Shown here piece after piece: positions 38,979 through 48,063 of a stretch of 64,000 nucleotides of DNA. Made by a program: the position numbers and the translations under genes. The notes beneath the pieces were generated by a model, which was not told the origin of the DNA, did no database searches, and was given only the letters and a program-made list of their open reading frames with translations. This DNA is from Chryseobacterium bernardetii. GTDB taxonomy: Bacteria > Bacteroidota > Bacteroidia > Flavobacteriales > Weeksellaceae. The number at the start of each line of letters is the position of its first letter. Positions within the stretch are counted from its first letter, which is position 1. The DNA lies in assembly GCF_003815975.1 (NCBI RefSeq), contig NZ_CP033932.1, positions 4,755,501-4,819,500 of the forward strand, in the 5' to 3' direction.

Positions 38979-40385
38979 TTACTTTTTAATGCTGATTACT
39001 TTAGGAATAGTTACGGCTTTTAACCCCTCTATTCCGAATTCTAGGCCATAACCGGACTGTTTTGCTCCCCCGAAAGGGACAAACGGATGAATAGCTCCAT
39101 GCTGATTGATCCAGACTGTTCCTGCTTCCATTTGGGCCGCTACTTTCTGAGCCTGATCAACATCATCACTCCAGACTGATGCTCCCAGCCCATTTTCTGA
39201 GTCGTTAGCTTTACTGATGGCTTCTTCCAGTGTTTTATATTTAATGATAGGCAAAACAGGCCCGAACTGCTCTTCGTCAACAATTCTATCGCCATTATCA
39301 ACGTTTCCAATAAGGGTCACAGGAATAAAATAGCCTTCCAGATCTGGTTTTTGCCCTTTAAATAGAAAATCTGCCCCCGTATTTTCTGCATCATGAATAA
39401 GATCCTGGATTTTATCGTACTGCATTTTATTTTGTACAGGCCCCAGGACAACATTTTCATCTGCTCCGTTTCCCATTGGAATATTGGCAGAATAGTCTGA
39501 CAACACCTCAATGAGCTTTTCATAATCATCTTCGTGTACATATAATCTTTTTAAGCAGGCACAGGTTTGGCCCATATTCAGGAAAGCTCCCCAGAAAATA
39601 TTTTCGATATGTTTGGCTACATCAAATCCGGGTAAAATAATACCGGCATCATTACCGCCACATTCCAACGTAAGACGCGCCATGTTACCTGCAGAGGCTT
39701 CAATAACCTTCTTCCCGGTTGCAATAGAACCCGTAAACATAATCTTCCCGATTTCCGGATGACCTGTAAGATAGGAACCTACCTCACCTCTTCCTGTTAC
39801 TACCTGTAAAATTCCTTCGGGAAGTACACGGTTAATTACTTTAATCATTTCCAGGCTGCAATATGTTGTATATTCCGAAGGTTTTATAACTACAGCATTT
39901 CCCATTCTTAAAGAAGGAATAATCTGCCAGATAGCGATCATTAACGGCCAGTTCCAGGGGGCAATGGCGGCAACTACTCCAATTGGAGTTCTGTAGAGGA
40001 TATCTTTCCGGGTTTCATCTTCAAAAACAATTTCTTCAGGCAGATCCAGAGACGCCGGCACCTGTGTCCAGCCTACACACGCCTGCATTTCAAAATTTGC
40101 CCCTGGTCCATTGAGTGGCTTACCCTGTTCTTTGGTAATCCATTCTGCCAAGTATTTTGAATTACTCTGTAAGGCTTCTGCTACTTGTAATAAAACTTCC
40201 TTCCTTTCTGAATCTGGCTTTGCTGCCCACAATTTTTGGGCTTTTTTTGCTTTTTCAATCACAGCATCTATTTCTTCTGGGGAAGTATTTTCAACTTTAC
40301 CAATCACCTCCAAAGTAGAGGGATTAAGAGATAAAAAATCAGTATTTGAAGGAGAATTTTCTTTTTCTAACGATGTTTTTTCCAT
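38979..40385 (-). CDS. aldehyde dehydrogenase
   Basis: This protein of about 468 residues is an NAD(P)-dependent ALDH. It has 'IAPWNWPLMIAIWQIIPSLRMGNAVVIKPSE', 'FTGSIATGKKV', the catalytic Glu in 'LTLECGGNDAGII' and the Cys in 'MGQTCACLKRLYV'. It oxidises an aldehyde, probably that made by the neighbouring GMC enzyme; the substrate is not visible. Start MEKTSLEKENS is taken at the inner Met (40385), 99 bp from the divergent AraC gene. Confidence 0.93.
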   Translation of the reverse strand: MEKTSLEKENSPSNTDFLSLNPSTLEVIGKVENTSPEEIDAVIEKAKKAQKLWAAKPDSERKEVLLQVAEALQSNSKYLAEWITKEQGKPLNGPGANFEMQACVGWTQVPASLDLPEEIVFEDETRKDILYRTPIGVVAAIAPWNWPLMIAIWQIIPSLRMGNAVVIKPSEYTTYCSLEMIKVINRVLPEGILQVVTGRGEVGSYLTGHPEIGKIMFTGSIATGKKVIEASAGNMARLTLECGGNDAGIILPGFDVAKHIENIFWGAFLNMGQTCACLKRLYVHEDDYEKLIEVLSDYSANIPMGNGADENVVLGPVQNKMQYDKIQDLIHDAENTGADFLFKGQKPDLEGYFIPVTLIGNVDNGDRIVDEEQFGPVLPIIKYKTLEEAISKANDSENGLGASVWSDDVDQAQKVAAQMEAGTVWINQHGAIHPFVPFGGAKQSGYGLEFGIEGLKAVTIPKVISIKK

Positions 40386-40484
40386 TATTTTAAATATTTT
40401 GTATTTTAAACAATTCGAAAATGGCAAAAACATGGTATAATTTATTTACTTATTCTCTATTTTTTTTAACCTAAACTCTACCCT

Positions 40485-41354
40485 ATGGAAAAGATCGAAG
40501 AAAGAACCGTTTTCAGCATTCCTTTTGGAGAATTGAATGTATTTGAAACGAATGTAGTGTGTCATAATTTTCCTTTCTTTTTTGAAAAGCCTGTCATTAC
40601 GCTTATGCTTAGTGGCAATAAAATCATCCGCAGTGAAGAGGATACATTTGAGTTTAATGAAAGAAGCGTCTTCATCCCGCCTTGTAATAGGGAACTTAGT
40701 ATAGACATTCATCCTGTTTCTGCAAAGCCTACAAAGTGTCTTGTTTTAAATATTGAACAGGAATATATTGACAGTGTTTTTCATGAGGTTATAGAAAACT
40801 GGCATCCTGACTGGGACAGAACAGGAATTATGATGAAGGAAAATACTGTGAAAAAATTTGTAAGCTCGGATGAATCTTTATGGAGAAGTCTTACGAATCT
40901 TTACAACAGAAGAGTGGATGAAAGTATTTATAACACCTCAGATTTTCTTTTAAGCTTAAGCCTTAAGGAGCTGATTTATGAACTGATGAAGACCAATGCA
41001 AAACATATCCTGCTTCACTCTGACAAAACAGGAAATGTACAAAACGGGCTTCAGGAAGTGGTTCATTTTATCAGGCACAATTACAGAGAACCTATTACAA
41101 TTAAAAAACTGTCAGCCTTAGCAGGAATGAGTGAGGCTAATCTGTTTAAGAAATTCAAACATTCTTACAACTGTACTCCGGTGGAATATATTATCCAGCT
41201 GAGGATAGAGCATGCTAAGCAATTATTGATCAACAATCCGGAAATGGGAATTAAAAATATATGTTTTGAATCCGGATTTAATACGCTGGAATATTTTTAC
41301 AGAAAATTCACCCAGATTACCGGAAAATCTCCGAAGAAGTTTATGGTAAATTAG
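40485..41354 (+). CDS. AraC-family transcriptional regulator
   Basis: This 289-residue regulator has an AraC_N-type sensing domain (to about residue 165). Two C-terminal helix-turn-helix motifs are 'ITIKKLSALAGMSEANLFKKFKHSY' and 'MGIKNICFESGFNTLEYFYRKFTQI'. It is divergent from the ALDH/GMC operon, which it probably switches on. Confidence 0.9.
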   Translation: MEKIEERTVFSIPFGELNVFETNVVCHNFPFFFEKPVITLMLSGNKIIRSEEDTFEFNERSVFIPPCNRELSIDIHPVSAKPTKCLVLNIEQEYIDSVFHEVIENWHPDWDRTGIMMKENTVKKFVSSDESLWRSLTNLYNRRVDESIYNTSDFLLSLSLKELIYELMKTNAKHILLHSDKTGNVQNGLQEVVHFIRHNYREPITIKKLSALAGMSEANLFKKFKHSYNCTPVEYIIQLRIEHAKQLLINNPEMGIKNICFESGFNTLEYFYRKFTQITGKSPKKFMVN

Positions 41355-41390
41355 GACATCCTGATATCTGAATATTTCTTTTTTTTAATA

Positions 41391-41442
41391 GCGCGTTTGA
41401 CTGGCAGTCAAAAGGCCACGGGTTCGAATCCCGTATTCTCCA
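41391..41442 (+). tRNA. truncated tRNA-Ala(GGC), 3' portion only
   Basis: The sequence has an anticodon arm TTTGA-CTGGCAG-TCAAA (anticodon GGC) and a T arm ACGGG-TTCGAAT-CCCGT. The acceptor strand ATTCTCC has T at position 70, which would pair as the G3:U70 Ala identity, and a discriminator A. The acceptor 5' strand and D arm are missing; bases before 41391 are unrelated T-rich DNA. It cannot be a working tRNA. It is the kind of 3' remnant left at the far end of an element integrated in a tRNA gene. Confidence 0.75.
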
Positions 41443-41677
41443 CAGAGCCCTAAATGGGTTCAATTTAATCTGAACTGAGCTATTTTTTATTATTGATTCC
41501 AAAATAAGCCGGATGTTGGAAGTTGGTAGTACAGTACAGGTTTTCCTACCGCAAGATATTCCGCCGAAACTGCCACTCAGTATAAAGAGATCTGACTGCG
41601 GCCTTGTAGGAAGCAGAAAAGAGACAGAAAAGCAGTGTATTTCATAATTTCAAATCACAATTTTTGTGATAGAATAT

Positions 41678-42325
41678 TTACTGATTATACAACCTAAGAA
41701 TCTCCACCAATTCGGGTACTGACCGTATTTTCAGTTTCTCAAACAACCTGTTTTTGTAGGTACTGATCGTCGAAGAATGAAGATTCAGTTGATTAGAAAT
41801 TTCTTTGAGGGGAAGGCCTTCTGCAATCTTATTGGCAATTTGCAATTCGCGGTCTGATAGCGCTTCAAAAGGAGAATTTTTTGCCGCACCATTTAATGAT
41901 TCTAAAAAAATAGCTTCTTTTATATTATCACTTACATATCGCCCCTTACTGAGCATCGCCGTTAAAGCAGTCTCAATGACTTCAGTAGAACTCAGCTTAC
42001 TTAGATAACCGCCAGCACCCATTTTTAGATAACGTATCCCATACAACTCTTCATCCTGTGAAGAAAATATTAGAATTTTTAATTCAGGTTGGTGAATTTT
42101 TATGTAATCTATTGCTTCCTGAACAGTACCGTTAGGCATATTAACGTCCAGAATGACCAGATTCAATTTTTCTTTCTGAATTAATTTGTACAGGGATTTA
42201 TAATCCTCTACTTCTGAAATTATGACATCGGGCCTCCATCGTCTGATTGTTTGTATCAAACCCATACGGACGATACCATGATCATCTGCCACAACAATAT
42301 GAACATTTTCTTTTAAGCCCATCAT
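41678..42325 (-). CDS. NarL/LuxR-type response regulator
   Basis: This 215-residue protein has a receiver domain ('VHIVVADDHGIVRMGL', phospho-acceptor in 'LVILDVNMPNGT', Thr/Lys in 'IFSSQDEE' and 'GYLSKLSS'). A LuxR helix-turn-helix follows ('LSDRELQIANKIAEGLPLKEISNQLNLHSSTISTYKNRLFEKL', in parts). Its start overlaps the kinase stop by 4 bp. It is 1.5 kb from the pilin-like locus, whose palindromic promoters it may bind. Confidence 0.92.
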   Translation of the reverse strand: MMGLKENVHIVVADDHGIVRMGLIQTIRRWRPDVIISEVEDYKSLYKLIQKEKLNLVILDVNMPNGTVQEAIDYIKIHQPELKILIFSSQDEELYGIRYLKMGAGGYLSKLSSTEVIETALTAMLSKGRYVSDNIKEAIFLESLNGAAKNSPFEALSDRELQIANKIAEGLPLKEISNQLNLHSSTISTYKNRLFEKLKIRSVPELVEILRLYNQ

Positions 42326-43053
42326 TCTATAAATTTACGTAAAAAAAGGGAAACCGTAGTACCTTTGTTTTCAGCGGAAATGATTTGGATGTTTCCATCC
42401 AGCAAGGATATAAAATTTTTTACAATTTTCAAACTCAGGCCAACTCCTTTCTCGCCTGCAGTTCCCAGGAATATAGGATTATCATAGGTGTATATCGCAG
42501 ATAAATACTTTTCAACCATTCCTGCTCCAAAATCAATCACAGAAAGCACAACCTGATCACCTTCCGTAACAACCTGTAAATATATATCTTGTCCCGGAAA
42601 GGAGTACTTTACCGCATTATTGAAAATTTTGTCTAAAACATATTCAAGCAGCAGGCGATCGCTTGTAAGAAATGCCTTATGATCTCCTTTAAAATAAAAT
42701 TTAATGTCTTTTTCTTTTAATTTAGCATCATATTTTTCTTCTAAATAGTGAAAGAGGTCCATCACCATGATTTTAACGGGTTTAATCTTATATTCCCCGT
42801 ACTGCGTGTGTAGCCAGGCAATGCTGTTCTGGACCGTTTGAAGGTTCTTCTGTGTATCGCTTTTTACCTTCGGCAACAATTTAAAAAAATCTTCCTCACT
42901 TATGGTCTTTTGCTCCAGCGATTCTATAAGCCAAAGAACAATTCCAAACAGTTCTTTTGAGTCATGAGACAATATAGAGATCAGTCCGTTCTTGAAATTG
43001 ATTTCGTTTTCCAGTCTTTCGACTTTTAATTGTAGTTCGTTGATATCATTCAT
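42322..43053 (-). CDS. soluble sensor histidine kinase
   Basis: This 243-residue kinase has no membrane helix and no separate sensor domain. A coiled-coil start leads to an H-box ('ISILSHDSKELFGIVLWLI'). The N box is 'VLDKIFNNAVKYSF' and the ATP lid holds 'VIDFGAGMV' and 'GVGLSLKIVKNFISLL'. A signal must reach it from a partner. It is paired with the response regulator by an ATGA overlap. Confidence 0.9.
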   Translation of the reverse strand: MNDINELQLKVERLENEINFKNGLISILSHDSKELFGIVLWLIESLEQKTISEEDFFKLLPKVKSDTQKNLQTVQNSIAWLHTQYGEYKIKPVKIMVMDLFHYLEEKYDAKLKEKDIKFYFKGDHKAFLTSDRLLLEYVLDKIFNNAVKYSFPGQDIYLQVVTEGDQVVLSVIDFGAGMVEKYLSAIYTYDNPIFLGTAGEKGVGLSLKIVKNFISLLDGNIQIISAENKGTTVSLFLRKFIE

Positions 43054-43453
43054 AAATTCAGTATCATGGTTTTAGAAGCTGTTTGATTTTTTTTTGAAAA
43101 AAAGGCAAAAAGGTATATTGTTTAAATGTAAATAAACCATATAGTTCAGGCCTTTCTTCCAGAAGATGTTAAGTTATAAAAAATATCATATTAGTTTAAA
43201 AAAAATCAAATGGAACTTACTTGAAATAATAAATGTCTTATTTTATCTTACTAAAGATGGCTTTGCCCGGTGTAACATACCGTGAGGGTTTCACACTGGC
43301 AACTATTTACCGGCATTACCAAATAGGTAAAAGATGGAACATGGAACAATATCACCAGATTACTGATTGTAAGCAGCCGGGTAATGCGAGATAAAAATGG
43401 TATCCTAAAGCTGCATAACTGCTAGTAAGACTAATAAAATACATTCAGAAGTA
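43054..43453. other. intergenic region without recognised features
   Basis: This 400-bp stretch precedes the kinase gene (minus) and a weak ORF (plus). The GC content is higher between about 43260 and 43400 than in the flanks. I found no ORF, hairpin or operator that I can support. Confidence 0.3.
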
Positions 43454-43729
43454 ATGAAAAATATAGGAATTAATGTAGAAAACCCATCAAAGGAAGATCT
43501 ATGGAGATACTTCAGGAAATCTTTTGGACAGTTTTGTGGTTTCGGCGGAATCACAGCCGTAAAATGCTGGAACAAAATACGCTCAGAAAACGAATTATTG
43601 GAGGATATACCGCTTATTTATGTCAATAGAAGAACTTTTCGCCAGCAAATGAAAGCAAAATTGTCATCTAAGCAGCTGCAAACACAAAGAAATCAAAAAC
43701 ATCGGCATATTTTTTTTGAATGCCGTTAA
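43454..43729 (+). CDS. possible small protein of unknown function
   Basis: A 91-residue frame ('KNIGINVENPSKEDLWRYFRKSFGQF' ...) with a Lys/Arg/Gln-rich tail. There is no signal, membrane helix or known domain. It could be a real small gene or a remnant. Only its isolation from longer ORFs and its reasonable composition support it. Confidence 0.35.
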   Translation: MKNIGINVENPSKEDLWRYFRKSFGQFCGFGGITAVKCWNKIRSENELLEDIPLIYVNRRTFRQQMKAKLSSKQLQTQRNQKHRHIFFECR

Positions 43730-43808
43730 TGTATCAATACCGTACTGATACAGCAATTAATTATTGCTATCAAAGAAGTCCATAAACAAGCTATTTCAGA
43801 GAGCATTG

Positions 43809-45233
43809 TTAAATTGCCGTAAAGCTATAATAAACATTGACAGAGTAAGTGGTATTTTCCTTCCCTACCAAACTTTGGGCACCCGCAGGCGGTATGGTGT
43901 ATCTTATGTTCAGTGCCCGGTCCAAAACCGGTGTTCCGTTAAAGAGTATTTTTTGAGGAGTTTTGGATAAGGGTACATTTACAGAACTTCCATCCACGCC
44001 AATTTGTAGTATGTTGGAATTGATGTCGGTCTGCAGGCCGCCTTTTTTAAAATAATTTTCGTCCGATTTTACGTAGAGTTCAAAATTTTCATTATTGGAC
44101 AGCATAATTTGGTTTGGAATAATTTGTGACTGACCATCGGTGTATTGGGCAGCTGTATTAAAATTGAAGTTTACATTGCGTCCTGAACTGGGAATGGTGA
44201 TCTCCGACAGAGGGAGCACCTTTACCTGAACTGCCGTATTTTGCAAACTGTTAATTGAGTTATCTGTACTTCCGGCATTAAAGTTCAATTCAAACGTATA
44301 CGTTCCTGCTTCAAAAAAAAAGTTTTTAAATTCTTCCGCAGATACATAAAGCTGTGGAATAAAGCTGTTTCTGTTTCCCGCTACAACACTGAAATTAGCA
44401 GCGGAAAAATTCTGAAAGTCGGAAGATAAGGCTTTGGTGGTGAGTGCCGATCCATTACTACCCAATTTAATGCTTGCGATATTTCTGGTTCCCGGAACAC
44501 CTTTAGAGGATGTGAACTGAACAGTTGTTGCAGCAGCTTTCGCCCAAAAATTAAAATCAACCGTATTCGCTATTTCCGTATTTCCCAAATCCCACACCTG
44601 TGTGCTTGTATTGCGATAATCATTCAAAGAAGATATTTCTATGTATTTTGTTAAAGAGTTTGTGATCCATCGTATAGATGAAGGAATGACTAAAATTGTT
44701 TTAAAATTACGGGGGGTGAAGTCATTATAATTCTGCGTGATATCCATGGAGTAATTCCCGGCCCGAAAGGCATTTGCAGTAAATTGTGAGGCAGGAATTT
44801 TAAATGTAAAATTAATATTTCCCCGGTTGAATCCTCCCCCGAGACTGATTGTTGGCGGTTCAAACCATTTTACAGCGCTTGTACTGAACGACTGAAAACC
44901 TGGTAAAGAACCTGAAAATCCAGTAGATGGCAGCTGCCCGCCCATACTTTCTAACTGCCATAGAAGAGTGGAGCCGGGTAAAGTAAATGAGGAAGAAGAG
45001 TGAGTAAAAGTTGGTCCGGAAACAGAGGTAAATGTAGGAGCTATTGGCGCGAATCCAAAGAATGTATAATCCCAGTTTGTTCTGTTGGCATTTGTCATTA
45101 CCCTTGTAGGCACTGAAGTAAATTCAGTCCTGTTAAAAATATTATTTTCAGGAATTGACAGGTATACATCCTGAGCTTTCGTTGCTGTATACCCGCAGAA
45201 CACAGTAAAAATTCCTGTTAGAAAAGTCCTCAT
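43809..45233 (-). CDS. secreted protein with C-terminal pilin-like domain (candidate tip adhesin)
   Basis: This 474-residue protein has a signal peptide (MRTFLTGIFTVFCGYTATKAQ) and is all-beta, Ser/Thr/Asn-rich. The C terminus (LNIRYTIPPAG ... TTYSVNVYYSFTAI) lines up with the pilin-like proteins' end (LNLDYIIPAVK ... GTYTQTVTYTATAL). It therefore ends in the same domain. Earlier 'AGNYSMDITQNYNDF' and 'AGTYTFELNFNAG' segments may be more copies. It is the last gene of the locus, 19 bp after the barrel gene. Large size and position fit a fibre-tip adhesin; binding is unknown. Confidence 0.7.
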   Translation of the reverse strand: MRTFLTGIFTVFCGYTATKAQDVYLSIPENNIFNRTEFTSVPTRVMTNANRTNWDYTFFGFAPIAPTFTSVSGPTFTHSSSSFTLPGSTLLWQLESMGGQLPSTGFSGSLPGFQSFSTSAVKWFEPPTISLGGGFNRGNINFTFKIPASQFTANAFRAGNYSMDITQNYNDFTPRNFKTILVIPSSIRWITNSLTKYIEISSLNDYRNTSTQVWDLGNTEIANTVDFNFWAKAAATTVQFTSSKGVPGTRNIASIKLGSNGSALTTKALSSDFQNFSAANFSVVAGNRNSFIPQLYVSAEEFKNFFFEAGTYTFELNFNAGSTDNSINSLQNTAVQVKVLPLSEITIPSSGRNVNFNFNTAAQYTDGQSQIIPNQIMLSNNENFELYVKSDENYFKKGGLQTDINSNILQIGVDGSSVNVPLSKTPQKILFNGTPVLDRALNIRYTIPPAGAQSLVGKENTTYSVNVYYSFTAI

Positions 45234-45252
45234 CTTTTTTATTCTTTTAAAT

Positions 45253-48054
45253 TTAAAACTTTTTCACCTTAATGGTGGTGTCTTTCTTCTTATATTCAAA
45301 AACCACGGTTTTTGAGTAACCTTCCTTCGTCACCTGAATAGTTTGGGTAGGTTGTGTATAGCTGTATTTATCATTTTCAATATAGAGGTCGTATTTTCCA
45401 TCTTTCAAGAAAAATTCAAACTCATTTTTCTGGTTAACTACGGCAGTATAGATCGTATCATCTTCACTTTTTGCATACACCACGATTCCTGTTACATCCG
45501 TCTCCACCGTATCGTAGGCTTGTTTGATCTCTGTTAATTTCCCGCTTACCCTGATGTTTTTTACCAAGCTTACTTTGCGGTTAATATTGTTATGTACCAT
45601 AATGACAGGGTCCATCATTAACCGGGCGCCCGCACTTTCGTTCACTTTCAGGGTGTAAGTACCTTCGGGCACATTCTGAAAAACTACTTTTCCATTCTTA
45701 TCTGTCATCGCTACATAATTGTCCAGTTTTACAATTTCATTAGCAAGTACTGATTCGCCGGACTCCAGAAGTCCATTGAAATTTTTATCTTCAAAGAACT
45801 GGAATGTCACTTTATAATTTCCGAGAGCCGTAGCTGTAGTAAAATATTTTTTAATCCCCACTCTGAACTGGTAATAACTTCCACTGCCTGCATATTCAGC
45901 CGTAGATTTATAACCTGAAAGATTAAAATAACCTGTAGTGGACCAGGAAGGTGAAATCTTATATTCCAGGTTACCGGTGATATTGCTGTTTAAGTTTTTA
46001 TAAAGTTCCGAATAGAAGGTTCCGGCTGAAAAAGATCCGGTGAGATTATGATTAAACATCTGGAAATTATATGAGGCATATACATTGTAGTTGGCGAAAT
46101 TACGGTTTACCTCGTAATAAGAATTTAAATCAAAGACACTGGTTGCGTTCCATTGGGCTGTTCCGTTGAGTGAGAATGATTTATACCTGTAAGATAAAGT
46201 TGCTTTCAGACTGTTGAACCATTCCGGCTTATTGTTATCTTTTGAATAAGAATATTCTGCCGTCAGGTTCAATCCGTGGCCACCTAATGTAGTGCTTATA
46301 TTGGCTTCCAACCGGTAAGAAAAAAGTTCCTTCGATGTGTAAAAATTAGCTGTTTTTTGCCTTTCAACCTTTGGAGAAAGTAGAAAATTCCACTTGTTTA
46401 AAGAAAACTGATACCCTAATCCCAAAGCTTCTGTACTGTTGAAATAATAACGCAAATTAGCAGTATTCCCAGGCTGGATTGGCTCACTCTGGAAACTCAG
46501 GAACTCAGGTTCTACCTGCGAATTCTGATACTGTATAAAAGCTCGCTGAGAATCAGAAAATTGGTGGCCGATCCTCTGATTTGAAAAAAAGGATCCCCGT
46601 TTGATCCCTGCATAACTTTTAGTGGCAAAGGAATTGACAGATTGTATATCCCATTTCCCTATTTTCCCCTCATAATTAGCTCCCATTGAAGCTCCTGCGT
46701 TCTCATCTTTGTTCACAAGACCTTTTTCATGGCTCAGACCTACTTCCGTACGGATGGTGTGTTTATCGTTAATTAAAAATGATGTTACCGCGTCCGCTAC
46801 CTGCGTCTCTACGTTAAAGCGCGGATCATGATCGAATATATAGGAAACTTTCCCATTAAAGGATTTAGTATTTCCAAAACTGTATTTTGCCCCCACCACG
46901 GTAGATCCTTTTGTTTGTTGGAAATAAGTACCGTACAGGTTATAATTATTTTCCAGCGCAAGAATTTCCATCTGATTATTTTCACCAAATTTGGCAGAAA
47001 CTTTCCCTCCTCTCCCGAAAACCGGATAATCGTAATCGTTACTATTAACATTTCCAATCCGTAACGCCGTATTTTTTCTCTCGAGTTCCAGCCAGGTATC
47101 ATATAGATTATATCGGCCGTCCAGATAGTAATCTGCACCAATATTGAAGCGTGATTTCAGATTCTCAGTCACCCGGAACGCTGTATTTCCTCTCAATTGA
47201 AGATAATTGAAACCTGAGCTGTTTTCATTATAACTAATTTCCGCGAAATTACTTCCGCTCACCGCTTCGTTTCCACGGGCAATTTGCCTGTTGTGTGATA
47301 AAATAACCAAGTAGAGCGTGTTACCTCCTGCTATTTTATTATCAAGCAGGTCTGTGACGGTTGCATTAATATTAAATTCCGGATAAAGTGTATTCTGTTT
47401 TCTGACCGCAATTTTGATCTCAACCGTTTGTTTTTCTAAACCTTCCAGAGATACGGTTTGCTGTTTTGGCATTATCTCCAAACCATCAGGAATAGACTGC
47501 AAATCAATCTTAACGGTTCTTTTACTATAACCTTGGTTTTCTACAATCAGCTGAATTGAGGATTGGGGTAAAGCAGGGTTAATGAAATTTTCGTATGTGG
47601 ATGTATAAATTGCGATGTTTTTGTTTTCTTCTTTAGCAACGAAGAACGAGGCACTTTCAGTTCTGGTGACCGTTGGGGTAACGTAAGAAACCTGAAACTG
47701 GATCTTATTGGATCTCAGTTTCATAAAATCCACGTTGGCGATCAGTTTTACAGGAAGATTTTTAGACTGGCCCGCACCTAAGGTAAAATCATTCTTAGGA
47801 TAGAAAAGCAATCCCGGATATTTTTCCTGAGGTATGATATTCTGAATGATAATCTCCTCAGAACTTTTATTTTCAATGACCAGGAAATTGGTAAAAGTAG
47901 AGCCCTTCTGAACAGCTACACTGTCATTTTCAAAATGGATTTGGATATCCTTCCTTTCCTGCGCAAAGGCCAACGAAAAGTGCAGAAGAACAAATACAAA
48001 AAATAAGATTGTTCTTCTTAGCACTGATATTGATATTCCATTCTGTGGTTTCAA
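45253..48054 (-). CDS. large outer-membrane beta-barrel protein (usher-like candidate)
   Basis: This 933-residue protein has a signal peptide (about 1-31). Ig-like N-terminal domains (about 35-255) precede a long run of alternating amphipathic strands (about 265-740) rich in aromatic girdle residues, typical of an outer-membrane barrel. Then comes a SdrD-B/SpaA-like domain ('FEDKNFNGLLESGESV', 'VPEGTYTLKVNES') and a short Ig-like tail. It is 9 bp after the chaperone-like gene. The order chaperone, barrel, adhesin resembles chaperone/usher operons, although I see no classical FimD signature. The family is unassigned. Confidence 0.65.
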   Translation of the reverse strand: MKPQNGISISVLRRTILFFVFVLLHFSLAFAQERKDIQIHFENDSVAVQKGSTFTNFLVIENKSSEEIIIQNIIPQEKYPGLLFYPKNDFTLGAGQSKNLPVKLIANVDFMKLRSNKIQFQVSYVTPTVTRTESASFFVAKEENKNIAIYTSTYENFINPALPQSSIQLIVENQGYSKRTVKIDLQSIPDGLEIMPKQQTVSLEGLEKQTVEIKIAVRKQNTLYPEFNINATVTDLLDNKIAGGNTLYLVILSHNRQIARGNEAVSGSNFAEISYNENSSGFNYLQLRGNTAFRVTENLKSRFNIGADYYLDGRYNLYDTWLELERKNTALRIGNVNSNDYDYPVFGRGGKVSAKFGENNQMEILALENNYNLYGTYFQQTKGSTVVGAKYSFGNTKSFNGKVSYIFDHDPRFNVETQVADAVTSFLINDKHTIRTEVGLSHEKGLVNKDENAGASMGANYEGKIGKWDIQSVNSFATKSYAGIKRGSFFSNQRIGHQFSDSQRAFIQYQNSQVEPEFLSFQSEPIQPGNTANLRYYFNSTEALGLGYQFSLNKWNFLLSPKVERQKTANFYTSKELFSYRLEANISTTLGGHGLNLTAEYSYSKDNNKPEWFNSLKATLSYRYKSFSLNGTAQWNATSVFDLNSYYEVNRNFANYNVYASYNFQMFNHNLTGSFSAGTFYSELYKNLNSNITGNLEYKISPSWSTTGYFNLSGYKSTAEYAGSGSYYQFRVGIKKYFTTATALGNYKVTFQFFEDKNFNGLLESGESVLANEIVKLDNYVAMTDKNGKVVFQNVPEGTYTLKVNESAGARLMMDPVIMVHNNINRKVSLVKNIRVSGKLTEIKQAYDTVETDVTGIVVYAKSEDDTIYTAVVNQKNEFEFFLKDGKYDLYIENDKYSYTQPTQTIQVTKEGYSKTVVFEYKKKDTTIKVKKF

Positions 48055-48063
48055 GGCTTAATT

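Noticed and set aside
37411..40385. Named choline-to-betaine pathway (betA/betB)
   Set aside because: The enzymes are only class-level matches, and no choline transporter or BetI-type regulator is present.
41391..41442. Functional tRNA
   Set aside because: The acceptor 5' strand and D arm are absent; upstream bases do not fold into them.
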